Of a DNA stretch of 64,000 nucleotides, positions 24,601 through 36,523 are shown piece after piece. Source of the stretch: Macquaria australasica (taxonomy: Eukaryota; Chordata; Actinopteri; Centrarchiformes; Percichthyidae); the NCBI GenBank assembly GCA_005408345.1, contig SEMN01000330.1, positions 310,001 to 374,000 on the forward strand. The letters are read 5' to 3'. Made by a program: the position numbers and the translations under genes. Under the pieces are notes generated by a model. That model had not been told where the DNA came from, ran no database searches, and saw only the letters and a list, made by a program, of their open reading frames with translations. Numbering within the stretch: position 1 is the first letter of the stretch; each line of letters starts with the position of its first letter.

Positions 24601-25045
24601 CAGTGGGTGTTGAATTATACTTCAGTTATATGTGTGTGTGTGTGTGGGTGAGATTGTGTGAAAGAAACAGAGAGAGAGAGAGAGTGTGGTTAGAAAAGGA
24701 GAAGAGTGGTGAGAGTGAGCCGGAGAGAGAAAAAAGAGAGAGATGGATGGAGAGAGTGGTGTGGTATCAGTTGTTTCAGAGTGAGCCAACTAGCTGTCAT
24801 GATGCCTTCTCATATTCCGTACAGAGACTGTCATATCACACACAAACACACACACACACCCACACACACACACAGTAGTAAAGAGTTATACGATCTTCTA
24901 GGCTGCTGGTCAGATGGTTCAGTCAGTTTTCTTGTTACTGGCTCTGAGCAGCAGCTCCTCCGTTTCGTATGTTTATTGTGTACAAATAAACCATTGTAAT
25001 GTCTTGGTGCTCCGGTGCTCCATACATTTGGCGCAAAATTGGCCC
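24600..25045 (+). mobile_element. LTR-like segment with PBS-like end (candidate)
   Basis: AATAAA at 24985-24990 is followed by a short U5-like stretch ending CATACA at 25026. Directly after it comes TTTGGCGCAAAATTGG, which resembles retroviral primer-binding sites of the TGGCGC type. Upstream are (TG)n, GA-rich and (CA)n tracts that may lie in U3. The left boundary is not defined, and no gag or pol frame follows. This is a candidate only. Confidence 0.35.
24840..24874 (+). repeat. (CA)n microsatellite
   Basis: Slightly interrupted CA run. Confidence 0.9.
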
Positions 25046-28000
25046 CTTTCTATGCAAGTGAGCCTCATTCCAAGAAAAGTCCAATTCACAAACACCAGCG
25101 CTAACAGCCACACACAGTTGGAGGGAAAATTATTAGCGTCTTCAGAGAGTTGGTGGTAACTGAAGCGTATTTATAAGGGGTGTCAGGCCCAGACTTTCCA
25201 GTGATCAGGGCAGTATTTATTGTAGCCAGGCGAAGGCATCGTCATGCCAGGCCCAGGTGTGCTTGTGAGCGGACATTTCGAAGGAGAATATCACTTTTTG
25301 ATTGTAGCTCGCAGTCTGAAAATATCAGTTTTCTCCTTCTCTCTGCCGTTGTCCTGCCTACTGTGTTCTTGGCAAAAAGCCACCATTTATAGCCTACTTT
25401 GCCACATGGATAACTGCAATCAGAAACAAAACAAGGGCAAATTGCACTCAGCTGCAAAATTTTATGGCTGTGTTTACACTGTGATGTCAGTAGTGCAATA
25501 TCTTTTGTGAATGGGACCTTGAGACGGGGCAGATAGCAGTTGCAAGTGATGTGCCATTCATGGTGCTATCAGCAGCTGCAGTCCATTCTTTGTAAATTCG
25601 CAGTCTCTTGTTTCTATGCTGAAATTATCCTTTCACTGCACTGGGATACAGAATTTGGTCTCAATTCCACTGGATTATTTCCTTAACCTGTATATTCCTG
25701 GTTAATATGTACAGTATGTATTATGTATTTTACTGTAGATAGCCACATTTCATGTCTTATTCTAATGGGATTCAATTGTTAGACTGCACACGTTTTTTTA
25801 CCATATTACACTTAGATTAAACTGTCCACCCAACAATAATGACGGAATCGTTTCAGCAAGTGCCCCAAAATTACATATACTTATATTAAACAAAGAGCAA
25901 AGGATGAAGTCAGGTGACGTTGTTATAGAGCCACAATGTCCACATAGAGAGGAGGTCGGGGTGGTTGGATGGCTCAACAAGACATTGGACTTTAACATGT
26001 GAGACAGCTGTTTGTTTTCCTGTTTAGAACCGACAGTAAATGCTGTTTCCTTTTTTTTAAGCATGACCACAGTCATTCCCTAACCCTCGTGTTTATTTTA
26101 ACCATGACGACGAAGGTCCCTTAACCTTAACAAAATAGTCATTTTATGTGCTTTTCTGTTGTGAATGCAGAAGTGCAGTAGCAAGTTGACGAGTAATTGA
26201 GGGAATACACGTTCTTGGCAAGAAAGTGTATTTTCCAAAATGTCTAACTTTTAACCTTTAATCCCTAGGCCACCAGAGCGCAGTTATAATATTTATACAC
26301 GTATTTTCTCGAAGCAGTTTATCATTTTGAACATCAAAAGATGAGACTAACATAACAAGACTGACGATAAAGCTGCCAATACCAAATCTCACTTCTAATA
26401 AAAAAACAAAACACAAGGTTGATTGTTGAAGTAGGTTACAGTAGGTATTATTAGATTTTCCAGGTTTACAGAGGTCAAAGAAACCTGACTCCAAAGTTTA
26501 TAATCAGTGTTGTAGCTGGACACTGCTGAAGATCTGAAGCATGTCAGTGGTGGGCGTTAAGGTCTGTTGATCCTCCTGCCTGCTGCTGCAAATCTTCTGT
26601 GGAACGCTGTGATGACAGACGGCAGCATGTGTTCAGCAGACAGACAGAGAATACAAATCTACGAGCTGTGTTCATTGAACCTTGCAGGAAAATGTTACTT
26701 ATGCTATGAAACTGTACACAAGTGTCCAGTCTGCACCAGATTTTAGTGGCACAATTTTCTGCCATTTTTACATTAGTTGACAGTAAAAAAAAAGTTGTAG
26801 TGAAAACTGAGACTATACTGCCCTACAAAGGCAGACAGCAGATGAGATAAAAAGGGTTCAAAGCATGAATGTATAAAGAAGAACTTTGTAATTTACAGTT
26901 TGATAATGTAGCTTAACCAAACCAAACCATGAATTCCAAAAGCTGAGATGGCAGTTACTGCTACCCTGCTAAGCTAGGCTAGCTTGCTTTTTAGCAGCTC
27001 TGTAGTTGGTTTGGTTTTTAGCTGTTTTGTTGTGACTGCACATATAACATGCTGTTTCCTTAGGAATTATACATTTGTATGGCATAAAAAGAGTTACATG
27101 GCAAAATAATTCAGGTCTAAACTACACTTTAACTAAATATGTAGCATTTTAGCTTTGTAGGGCATCGTTTAGTGATTTGTTATTACCACAATGCAACTGG
27201 CAATAAGTGAGCTGTGGTTTTATCTATTAATAAATGTTTTTTTAAAAACATGAAAAGAGGAGGATTGTGATTTGATCTTTAGGGTGGTCAGTGATTTTTA
27301 GACATGTCCACAAAATGACATTTATTAGAACTGTCAAAAAATCTGATTTGGGTTGTCTGGGTAAACACAGGTTTTAATGGTCTTTAAAATCACAATTTCC
27401 AATTTTTCACTAAATGTTCAACCTAAACGTAAAGAACATCGGTGTCTTTCTGTTACACTGGGTCGGGTTGAGCTGGTTCGTTGTGTATTTCAAAGTGAGG
27501 AAAGAAAAGAACAGTGAAAAAATAAAATTTTTTTTTTTTTTTGATTTTGCTCACCAGTGCCATTTGAAGGGGACAGTAGAGGTGTGAAGCAAGAGAGGAC
27601 TTTTAATACTGCTGAACATGAACAAAGTTAGTTTGCTATGCTTTCTCAGCTGCAGCACTGGTGTTGCCAAGTTGTTCAGCTCATCATGATATAAGATTTA
27701 TAATACATGTATTCCCCTAATCTAATATACTTAATCCCTTATTCTGATAGAGTATTAAGTCATGTGTTATTCATCTAATGACTTCAAGGACAAACAGACC
27801 TATTTATGTCTGAGAGTGATACAATGCTGAATCTGAAGGGCAGCAACTCTGCTACAGTGTGAGGTTCAATTTCCCATGCTAAAAATGTTTACACGCGTGC
27901 ACTACAGATACAGCAATGGAGTCTGATAGCAGAGAATGATTTTAGCAATCTAAGTGTAAGTAAGTGTCTCTGAGCTGTGAAGATTTCAACCAAAGAGAGG

Positions 28001-29430
28001 TTGATTTTTCCTTATCAGTTATACAAGATGTATTTTTATATATATATTTAAACATTTTAGAAGATATGCAACAATGCTGTACTTGGCAAGAGAAGCAGAT
28101 GTCAGAAGAAAGTCCAAAATAAATATCAATTTCAGGGCAGAAAGTCGTCTTTTTCTTCCTTCCTATCCCATTAATCAATACATTAATCCTGCGACCCCTT
28201 GACAGGATCCTGGCGTTACAGGTGGGGAACCCCTGAACCACAGTGAAAGTCAACTTTTGATCTCAAACTCTTGGAATCACAGAGTTAAGTCTTCTTTATA
28301 CTGCCATTTTGCACTGATATTCAGACATCAGGAGAAATCTATAGAAGAGACAAAGAAACAAACTTCTTAACACACAGTAGCACAAAACAGACCAGAATGC
28401 ATTGCAGCTACAGGACAGGTTCACTTCTGAGATACTTTACCTTTACTCTCTCCACCTAACATGTAACCTGCAGCTGAGTGGAACAGGGTCATGCCACTTA
28501 TGAGACATGAAACCATTTTATGTTAATGATTCCCCAAAATAAACACAATTTTAATTCTTAAATTGTCTTCTTTCTTCTTAATTTTGTCTATTTTGGGGAT
28601 ACTTCTATGCAAAGAGGCTTATTGCACAACTAATGTTTGGGGCACTGTTAGCAGCCTGGTGAACAAACTTCTCAAACATGTTGTTTCTGTTTCAACCTTG
28701 TGCCCTCTTAAGAAAGAAAATGACAAAAACAACAATATAGAAATCATCACCCTGAGAGTTAGGCCAGCCGCTCAGTTCCCATACAACAACCTCGCTTCAT
28801 CTATATATAGTTTCTCGTATTTTTATGTGTTAACTGTACCATCTGGGAAATTCCACAGACATGCAAACAGCTATAAAAACAACGATAAAAGCCAGTATGA
28901 AACAAGCACTGTGAAGTCTAACTATACAGAGGCCCTGGTCATGTCACCTGACACAAACTTATTTTATTTTATTGTGGTTTACAGTGGAGGTAATAGGATC
29001 ATATCATTTTGGGAAATAACATCCCCAGAATCTGGACACCAGACTCAAGAGTGTTTTGTTCAGAAACAAATAAAAACTAACTAATTCAGCCAATGACTTT
29101 AACAATAAGGATAATCTTCTGTTAATTTAGAATAACAGAATAAAGGAACATGATGTGAAAATGACCTAAAGCTGCTGCACTATAAATGCATGGCCACAAT
29201 AAGAGACACACATGGTTCAGTGTATTGATGATGAACGCGACTGGGGAAAAAAACACTTCAAAATCTGCATTTGCTTACATTTTGACCAGCCATCCTTTAC
29301 AAAGAAGCATAAGCTGTAGGGATCCTTTCTAATTTTCATAATGTTGTCATTATCTTAATACAATACTCCCACGACTATACGTACATACTGTAGAAAAGGG
29401 GAATGTCATACATTTCATTACACATGGTGA
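25046..29430. other. No host gene supported; AT-rich unassigned sequence
   Basis: Contains a poly-T run (27529-27542) and short repeat-like fragments. One lies at 26076-26150 (CCTAACCCTCGTG, ACCATGACGACGAAGGTCCC). The other, at about 28185-28250, has GGTGGGGAACCCCTG resembling a hAT end. A stop-free frame at 28530-29084 lacks a usable ATG and is discussed under findings. Confidence 0.45.
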
Positions 29431-29570
29431 AATTAGATTAGATTCAACTTTATTGTCATTGTGCAGAGCACAGGTACAAAGCCAATGAAATGTAGTTGGC
29501 CTCTAACCAGAAGTGCAAAATCATAGTATATATTTACAGAAAGTGCAGAAGTTACAATATACAGATGGCA

Positions 29571-29572
29571 CT

Positions 29573-29603
<31 letters not shown>

Positions 29604-29823
29604 CACTCTCCTCTCTTTCTCTTTTCTCCTCCTCTCTCTCTTATGTCTTCTCTTTCTCTCTCTTTTTCTGTGTATGTGTATGTGTGTCTTCCTCCTGCTC
29701 TCTTTCCTCTCTCTCCTCTCTCTCTCTCCTCTCTCTTTCCCTCTCTCTCTCTCTTTCTCTCTTTCTTTCTATGCTCTCTCTTTCTCTCTCTTTCTTTTCT
29801 CTCTCTTTCTCATATGTCTTTCT
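29571..29823 (+). repeat. (TC)n-rich tract inside the LINE 3' UTR
   Basis: About 250 bp of CT/TC repeat with TTTC and short TGTATG interruptions, lying between the conserved 3' UTR blocks of the LINE. Confidence 0.95.
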
Positions 29824-29830
29824 CTTTCTC

Positions 29831-29889
29831 TATGTATGTATGTATATATATATATGCTTGTCTTATGTATATATATATATGTATGTATG

Positions 29890-29936
<47 letters not shown>

Positions 29937-30062
29937 ATATATATATGTATGTATATATATATATGTGTATATGTATATATGTATATATATGTATGTATAT
30001 ATGTGTATGTATATATATGTATGTATATATGTATATACATATATGTATATATATGTATATAT
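29831..30062 (+). repeat. (TATG/TA)n tract inside the LINE 3' UTR
   Basis: About 230 bp alternating TATATA and TATG units. It produces several long but meaningless Tyr/Ile/Met/Val-rich open frames on both strands. Confidence 0.95.
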
Positions 30063-31156
30063 GAGCGCGCAAATAGAAGTGTACTACAATATATACAGTA
30101 TAAACAGCATGTACAGTTGGTTGTATGTACAGTAACATTAATTGAGCAATGTGGTGGCTGGTCAAGAATATGAAGAGTGCAATGACATGTTCGATAAGGT
30201 GTGAGAAGTGCAAAACGGTTTGATAAGCACCATAATAGTACTGTAAGGGTGTAATGGTGCTATAGTGGAGCGGAGTTCAGCAGGATCACAGCCTCATGAA
30301 AGAAGCTCTTCCTCAGCCTGCTGGTACGGAGCGGAGGCTTCTGTAACGCCTGCCGGATGGGAGGAGGATGAACAGTCCATGATTTGGGTGAGAGGCATCC
30401 TTGATCTTTCTCGACCTGCCTTATGATAAATGTTTTCAATGGGGGGTAACTCAGTGCAGATGATCCGTTGGGCGGTTTTCACCACCCGCTTGAGTGCTTT
30501 GCAGTCCGATGCAGAGCAGTTGCCATACCACACTGAGATGCAGTTTGTCAGTATGGTTTCAATGGTGCAGTGGTAGAAGTCCACCAGGATCCAGGGTCAA
30601 AGGTGAGCTTTCTTAAGGCTGCGTAGGAAGGGAAGGCGCTGTTGTGCCTTTTTCACCAGAGTGAAGGAGTTCAGGGACCAGGTGAGATCCTCGGAGATGT
30701 GGATGCCAAGGAACGAGGCTGGGCACCCGCTCTACTGCCGCTCCGTTAATGTGGATGGGGGTGTGTGCATTGCTTCTAGCCCTCCTGAAGTCCACAATGA
30801 TCTCCTTGGTCTTCATGGTGTTGAGCGCCAGGTTGTTGTCAGCACACCACGTAGCCATGTGCAGTACCTCATCCCTGTAGGCCTTCTCATCGTCATCTCT
30901 GATCAGACCTATCACCGTGGTGTCATCTGCGAACTTGATTATGGTGTTGGAGTCATAAACAGGAGCGCAGTCATGGGTGAATAGGGAGAATAGTAGCGGA
31001 CTCGGCACGCAGCCTTGTGGCATGCCTGTGTTCAGGGTGATAGTGGAGGAGGTGAAGTTGAAAGTCCAGAATCCAGTTGCAGAGGGATGAGTTGATACCA
31101 AGCTGGCTGAGCTTGAAATGTGCCAATTGTTGGGTAAGCATTCTTATGAAGGTCAA

Positions 31157-32254
31157 GTACCAATGTTAAATGTTTTAATCTACCATTAGGCCCTGCAGTG
31201 GGTATGAGGCTGTGCTGTCATAAATCTACTGAGACTCTGAACAGGTGACACCAGTCTCTAACCCTGACCTAACATACCTTTAAACTTCAAACTCTGAATC
31301 CCACCCTTGCCCACACAAGGAGCAGATGCTGCCTAGCCAGACCTCACGTCTACATTGGAACTGCTTAGGCTAAGTCACATTAGCCAAAAAGACTAACTCT
31401 GGAAGATACCAGCCACATTTGTCTAACTTGGAGTGTTGAAGCCTCATTTAGCTTTAGCTGAAGTTCTCAATGCATTTTTACACAGAATGAGGACTCAATT
31501 TTGTCCCTTATCTCTTACATAGGCGTCGAGCTAGGAAAGGATCACTTCACGGCCAGTAAAGAGGAATCATTACAGCAACCAATAACTCTTTAAACATAAA
31601 CATGAGCATGTAAGTATTAGAAAACCTTTGTGTGTCCCTGGACCCCACTAAGGGGACTTTTCACCAGCCCTCCAACCTCCACATGCTTTCTCTGAAATGT
31701 CTTGAGTCATTCCTAATCATTTAACCAATAGAAACCTTTCCTTGGTACATGTTTTTTTCCTGATCTGACTGTTGCTATTCAGATTGGCATGAAGGGTTCA
31801 GATTCGTGACTTTTTAAGGTCATCAGGGTCTGCAGCCTGTAGTCACAATAGCTGGAATGTGTCTCCTACCAGCACAGCGATGACAGCTTAAATGGACAAA
31901 CGCACACTCCCTTTGACGTCAGCAACACCTGATGAATGTGTGAGTGAGTAAGTGACTGTGTGAGAGAGACACATGCACCTTAACTACTAAATGTTCTGGT
32001 AGTTTTCCATGGCAGTCACATTCTCAGTGACTATTTTCACTTCTTTGAATGTGTCATTTGAGAATCATTGTTCCATCGGTGCTTAAAGAGAAATACAATG
32101 TTCATGATTGGTGCCTGACAGGTGTTTCAGCCTATTGCACTGACCCTTGGTGTCAGTGAACCCAAATTTGAGCTTCAAAAACATTCCTTAAGAAGCCTGT
32201 GAGTGGCATCTCAAACGCTTCACCCTCGTCTTTCTATAAGCTATGCTGGCTGCT
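31157..32254. other. No gene seen
   Basis: Unassigned sequence upstream of the truncated LINE. No coding-like frame. Confidence 0.45.
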
Positions 32255-33260
32255 TGCAATGTTGGGAATTTAAATCTTTGGGGGTTTGGTGGTTGTATTT
32301 TTTGCCAACGAGGAAGAGGGTGCTGTTCTTCCAGAGCCAATGGAGCTAAAGTTTTCAGAGTTTCTGGAGACAGCACAAGGGAAATAGATTGCAAGACTGG
32401 AGTCAAGTAAAGCAGAAGAAAATCATCTCCAAATCTATTTCAGAGGTTAATGGAAGCAGATGATCAATTTTGAAAAGGGGTCTAGTTTTCTAACTAATCT
32501 GAGAAAAGTTTGAATTTGCAAGCAGAGCAACAAAAAGCCAACCTCAAACTAGAGCCCAACTCGATTTTCTGTGTGAGCAGTTTTGTGGGGTTTTTGCTGA
32601 AAGTAGTTCAACAGCTATAGTGGGGAACAAGGCAGCAACAAAGCCAGATAAAGCACACCCGTAAAAGGTTACAGCGTTCTTATGTATGGATGTTAGCTTT
32701 CTTTGCCACCAAGATGACCTTGTCTATAGTGTCACAATGAAGATACGATACAGAGGAAAATCATCCATGGTGTCATTATTTTTACTGGACACTGTCATGT
32801 GGGAGCTAATCTCTATAAACAGATATCTGCATACGAATGCAGAATCTGTAGGCAAGGGACAAGATTTTTGCATCGGAAGCATTCTGGTTTCTGCTTGTAG
32901 TCCAAGTAGTACTTACCAATCACGTTTGAGCAGGCTTTGGTTGCATGCAGGTAAACAGTCCGTTTGGAGAGCAAAAGGAAGGAATTGGACGAAAAGCAAT
33001 CTCAGAAACCCTTTGGCTATCGTCTGACAATTTAGCTTTTTATCACTCTCTGAACCCTAGAGATTAGCTTTTTAGTAGCTTTTAAAAAAATGTATCTGCA
33101 ATCAAACCATTGTCGAACAATAGCTGATGGGTTCCGAGAGCGCTAATCGGACTGTAAACAATGTCCGGCACACGAAGAGGAAGTCTTGGCCCGGATATCC
33201 ATTATCCGGATATAGCCCCGAAACCGTATAGCCGTTACCCCCAGAGGCTAAATCCGTGGC
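32255..33260. repeat. Long unclassified dispersed repeat, copy 1
   Basis: The block GGAAGAGGGTGCTGTTCTTCCAGAGC...GAGCTAAAG (32310-32350) has a related copy at 34690-34740. Downstream parts (GAGCTAATCTCTATAAACAG at 32803, CACGTTTGAGCAGGCTTTGG at 32922, CCCTTTGGCTATCGTCTG at 33010) follow an order I recall from a fish repeat. The ends are approximate and no coding capacity is seen. Confidence 0.4.
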
Positions 33261-34599
33261 CAGATGATTGCCAATGGGTTCTGAGATTGTGTGGGAGCAA
33301 ACTCGACATGGAATTCATCCATATTCATCCCTGTAAATGAACGATGTGAGAACATTAAAAAGCCTTTACCTTAGAGCAGGTGTTGAAGAGTCCATGTGTA
33401 AAAGAATAAGAGGAGGAACAAATAATTGTGTGTGTGTGAAGGAGAGATTGTGCCTGAGCATTCTTTCTACCTACAGCAACAAATCTGTGTGTGTGTGTGT
33501 CACAAATGCTACACCTTTTTGTCTAATGTGTGTGTGTGTGAAAGAGAGGGCGATAATAAACCTACTGCGGGCGGTATGATCAAGCCTGAAGAAATACATT
33601 AGCAGAGTATTACCTGTGCCAGATAAGCTAAACATACACAGTGAAAGGTGTGTATGTGTGTGTAGTGTCCTTACAAATGTACACTTAGTAACTACTGTTG
33701 AAGTCAGACACAAGGAAGGTTGTGTGTGTGTGTGCATGTACAGTATGTATGTGTGATTGCTAATGACTATAAAGTGAACTACGAAAAGAAGTTAGATATC
33801 ATCTTCCCCTCTAATTGCATTTCCTTTTTTTTCCTTCAGAAATTAAAAGAGAAAATGTAATTGAAATGTATTTCTATCTGTAAATAATTACACACGCGTC
33901 TCTTTCTAAACCTAGTGAGCGCGTTTTTACAGTAGCTGGCAGGTCAATAATCAGAAAGTTTTTCATTTATCTGCCTATATACTGCTGTTGAGTCATAAAT
34001 AGATTAGGCCATAATGACTGATTACTTCATGCTGGGTTTGACCTTTGTGTTTCTTCCTATTCTGGCACCTGAGCGCGTAGCAGAGCACACATCACCAGAT
34101 GGCTAAACACTCTTGATTAACTTGACTGATGTAGTACTAGGTAGCTTCAAGGATGGAGGAGCCTAAAGTACGTTTTCAACTTGCACTTGTATGTCCATTT
34201 AATGAAGATATAGCACTTCCATGTAGTCAAGTTGTAGTAATAGTAGTAGTAGTGTGAAACTGTAAATAATACAAAAGTGTAAACAAATGTTATGAAGTAC
34301 AATGAAATATGAACAGAAATAATTTCTAAAAACATAGATGAATTAATCTCCTCACAAACAAAGCTTCTCCAAGGATCACACAGGCAGATGGAGCAAGATC
34401 AAATGATGTCTGAAATCATGATGTTCCCTAGGTTGTTTTACAGAAAGCAAGTCTGAACATGTGACTAACAATGTGACATTAAACAACCAATGAAAATGCA
34501 GACACCTAAATTAACAGAAATAGTCAACATATAAGCAATGGCCTATAGTGGGAGCTATAAACACCTGAACAGAAAGAATACATGTAACATTACACTTCC
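33261..34599. other. No gene seen; cluster of short (TG)n runs at 33425-33740
   Basis: At least four GT runs within about 300 bp (near 33428, 33486, 33527 and 33721), separated by unique-looking sequence. Otherwise AT-rich spacer. Confidence 0.5.
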
Positions 34600-34745
34600 T
34601 GTTGACAGTTCGGAAATTCATGTTGAATTCCTGGTTGTATTTTGTGATTGAGTCACCAGGTCCAACTTGCAGAGAAATCTGTTGCTTTATGGCACAAAAC
34701 AGGAAGAGGGTGCAGTTCCTCCAGAGCAAACAGGGCTAAAGCTTG
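34600..34745. repeat. Dispersed repeat fragment, copy 2 of the 32255 family
   Basis: AGGAAGAGGGTGCAGTTCCTCCAGAGC...GGGCTAAAGCTT aligns by eye with 32310-32350. The flanking GAATTCCTGGTTGTATTTTG (34626) parallels the GGTTGTATTTTTTG near 32290. Confidence 0.5.
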
Positions 34746-35810
34746 TAATCCTGTTTCACAATTCTACCTGGAGTGAATTTGTCCTTATTTTAGCATTATC
34801 TCTGATGCATATTTACATTTATTAGCTCTTATCTTTCTTCTTCTTCAGACAGATCCGCTTTTTGTCCTAAGGTTTTTAAAGGAAATCATGTTTTAAAAAT
34901 AAAACCATGTTCATCCCACTTACAGTTTACCCTGTTTTATATTAATTGTTGTATAAGTGTGTGTGTGTTTGTGTGTGATTACTCTATATGTGAGGTCCCA
35001 TCTATTGCTGTATTAGACATCAGAGTTTGTGACTCCAGCCAGCTATCTTGACAAGTTGTTTCATTATTTCACAGTATGTTCACATGCACTCAATAACGTA
35101 ATTACTTCTGCAACTGTTAGACAATAACTGCCATTAGGCTGCAGACATGCTGAAGCAGCACAAGCAGGAGAGGGGCTGACACTTCACAGCCTTAAGACCT
35201 TTACACACCGGGGACGTAACAAATAAACGACATGAATGCGAATATTTACTCTGCTACATCCAAAAGTAAACTAATCTAGTCACTATCCTGCATCCAGTGG
35301 TGCTGCTCTACACGTCGTCCTTGACTTCATAGTCTTTATAATTTTTGTGTTCTTTGTCATATAATACAGGGTGATGAGAAACACAAACAATCAACAGGTC
35401 CGGAGTTGTGATGTGACGTCTGTTCCGCACAGCGTGCTTGGTTGATGCCTTTATTTGCCGTGCGAAAGCTCAGAAAAATCAACCTCATTTTAATTAGAAT
35501 TTTAAAAAGAATTAATTGCACAAAAAAAAAAAACGCCTCCGGTGTGTAAAGGTGTTTATTCTAGTGACATAAAGTGTGTGTTAAACATGGACTGCTGTGG
35601 GATTTGTTTTAAAATGAAATAGTCATTTACTTTAATTCTGATCATTTCAGTGCAAAATACATTTCTCCCCATAATTTTTATTGACATGCTGGACAAGCCT
35701 CTAAAACTGAATTTGTGGAAAATCAATCACTTAAACTTTTTTAGAATCTGTTCAGAATATGAATAATTACATAACAAAACATTTATTTAAATAGCACAAT
35801 TCATACGTGC
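34746..35810. other. No gene seen
   Basis: AT-rich spacer with a short (TG)n run near 34960 and a poly-A run near 35523. No recognised element. Confidence 0.45.
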
Positions 35811-36523
35811 GAGACGGTGTGTTCGTATTGGCTAAGCTACAAGAGCAGTGCTACAAGAGCTTGCACGTCCCTTCAGACGGTGAAAACCTGATTCAGTGGA
35901 GGAAAATCCTGCCCAAAATCCTGAAACTTGTGATAAATTTCCAACACCTCCTTTGCCTACAGCGGTGTATAGTACAAAACAACACGTCCCGGCTCCACAC
36001 GGAGCTTCAGCTCATTATGTTCAATGCCATGGTGCTCATAACGACGAGTGCGAAAACCGTATCCCTCATAGGGCTCGCTATCCACGGCGTGAACCTCACC
36101 GAGACTGCGGTCCCTCGCGCCGCGACTTGTCTTCTCAAAGACGCCCCTCCAGCGCTTCGCGGCCGCAGAGCAGAGCGCCCCAGGCTTCAGAGGCAGCTGA
36201 AACGCCGTCCAGCAGCGGGATGAGAGGCTAGTACACTGCACACACACCACTGTCCCCCGTCAACAGTTATTCCCCACTGTTTGTCATCACGCCTCTTTGT
36301 CACTCGTCGTTATGAGCGCCATGGCATTGAACATAATGAGCTGAAGCTCCGTGTGGAGCCGGGACATCCTGTTACGTACTATACGCCGCTGTAGGCAAAG
36401 GAGGTGTTGGAAATTTATCACATGTTGCAGGATTTTCCGCCATTCAATCAAGCTTTCACTGTCTGAAGGGACGTGCACGCGCATCTGCTCTTGTACCTTA
36501 GCCAATACGAACGCACCGTCTCT
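35811..36523. repeat. Head-to-head inverted segment: two arms with a GC-rich 250-bp centre
   Basis: The left arm (35811-36050) and right arm (36301-36523) are inverted copies, well over 80 percent alike by eye, starting GAGACGGTG at both outer ends. The centre is GC- and CpG-rich, unlike its surroundings. Read outward from the centre (left arm on minus, right arm on plus), both arms end the same reading frame: TRRYEHHGIEHNELKLRVEP and TRRYERHGIEHNELKLRVEP, then ...YYTPL and a stop. The opposite strand is also open in each arm (HLLCLQR, SRLHTELQLIMFNAM). I do not recognise either protein. It could be a foldback DNA element or an inverted duplication of a gene fragment. No clear target duplication was found. 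Confidence 0.7.

Larger units (their letters stand above)
29431..31156 (-). mobile_element. LINE (jockey superfamily; Rex1-like or related), 5'-truncated
   Basis: Minus-strand frames encode the C-terminal half of a non-LTR reverse transcriptase. The segment at 31156-30971 carries NSSLCNWILDF. The segment at 31101-30613 carries NTGMPQGCVPSPLLFSLF and the catalytic FADD (residues 57-60, 30922-30933), then NNLALNTMKTKEIIVDFRRA. The segment at 30584-30294 carries the thumb-like C-terminus (FYHCTIETILTNCISVWYGN). Frame changes separate these parts. The 3' UTR follows and ends, on minus, with GACAATAAAGTTGAATC and short ATCTAAT repeats, a LINE 3' end common in fish. It is 5'-truncated, with no endonuclease or ORF1. 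The clade is from recall. Confidence 0.85.

Noticed and set aside
28563..29084. 173-codon frame as a secreted-protein gene
   Set aside because: The apparent start is TTG. There is no in-frame ATG until near the end, no promoter or splice evidence, and a frame this long can arise by chance in a window of this size.
29496..30173. Long open frames of 150-225 residues on both strands
   Set aside because: They are translations of (TC)n and (TATG/TA)n repeats (Ser/Leu/Phe and Tyr/Ile/Met runs), not proteins.
30661..30984. Plus-strand 107-residue frame
   Set aside because: Antisense of the LINE reverse transcriptase segment that carries FADD.
33425..33740. CRISPR-like spaced repeats
   Set aside because: The recurring units are plain (TG)n runs of unequal length with irregular spacing in a vertebrate-type sequence.
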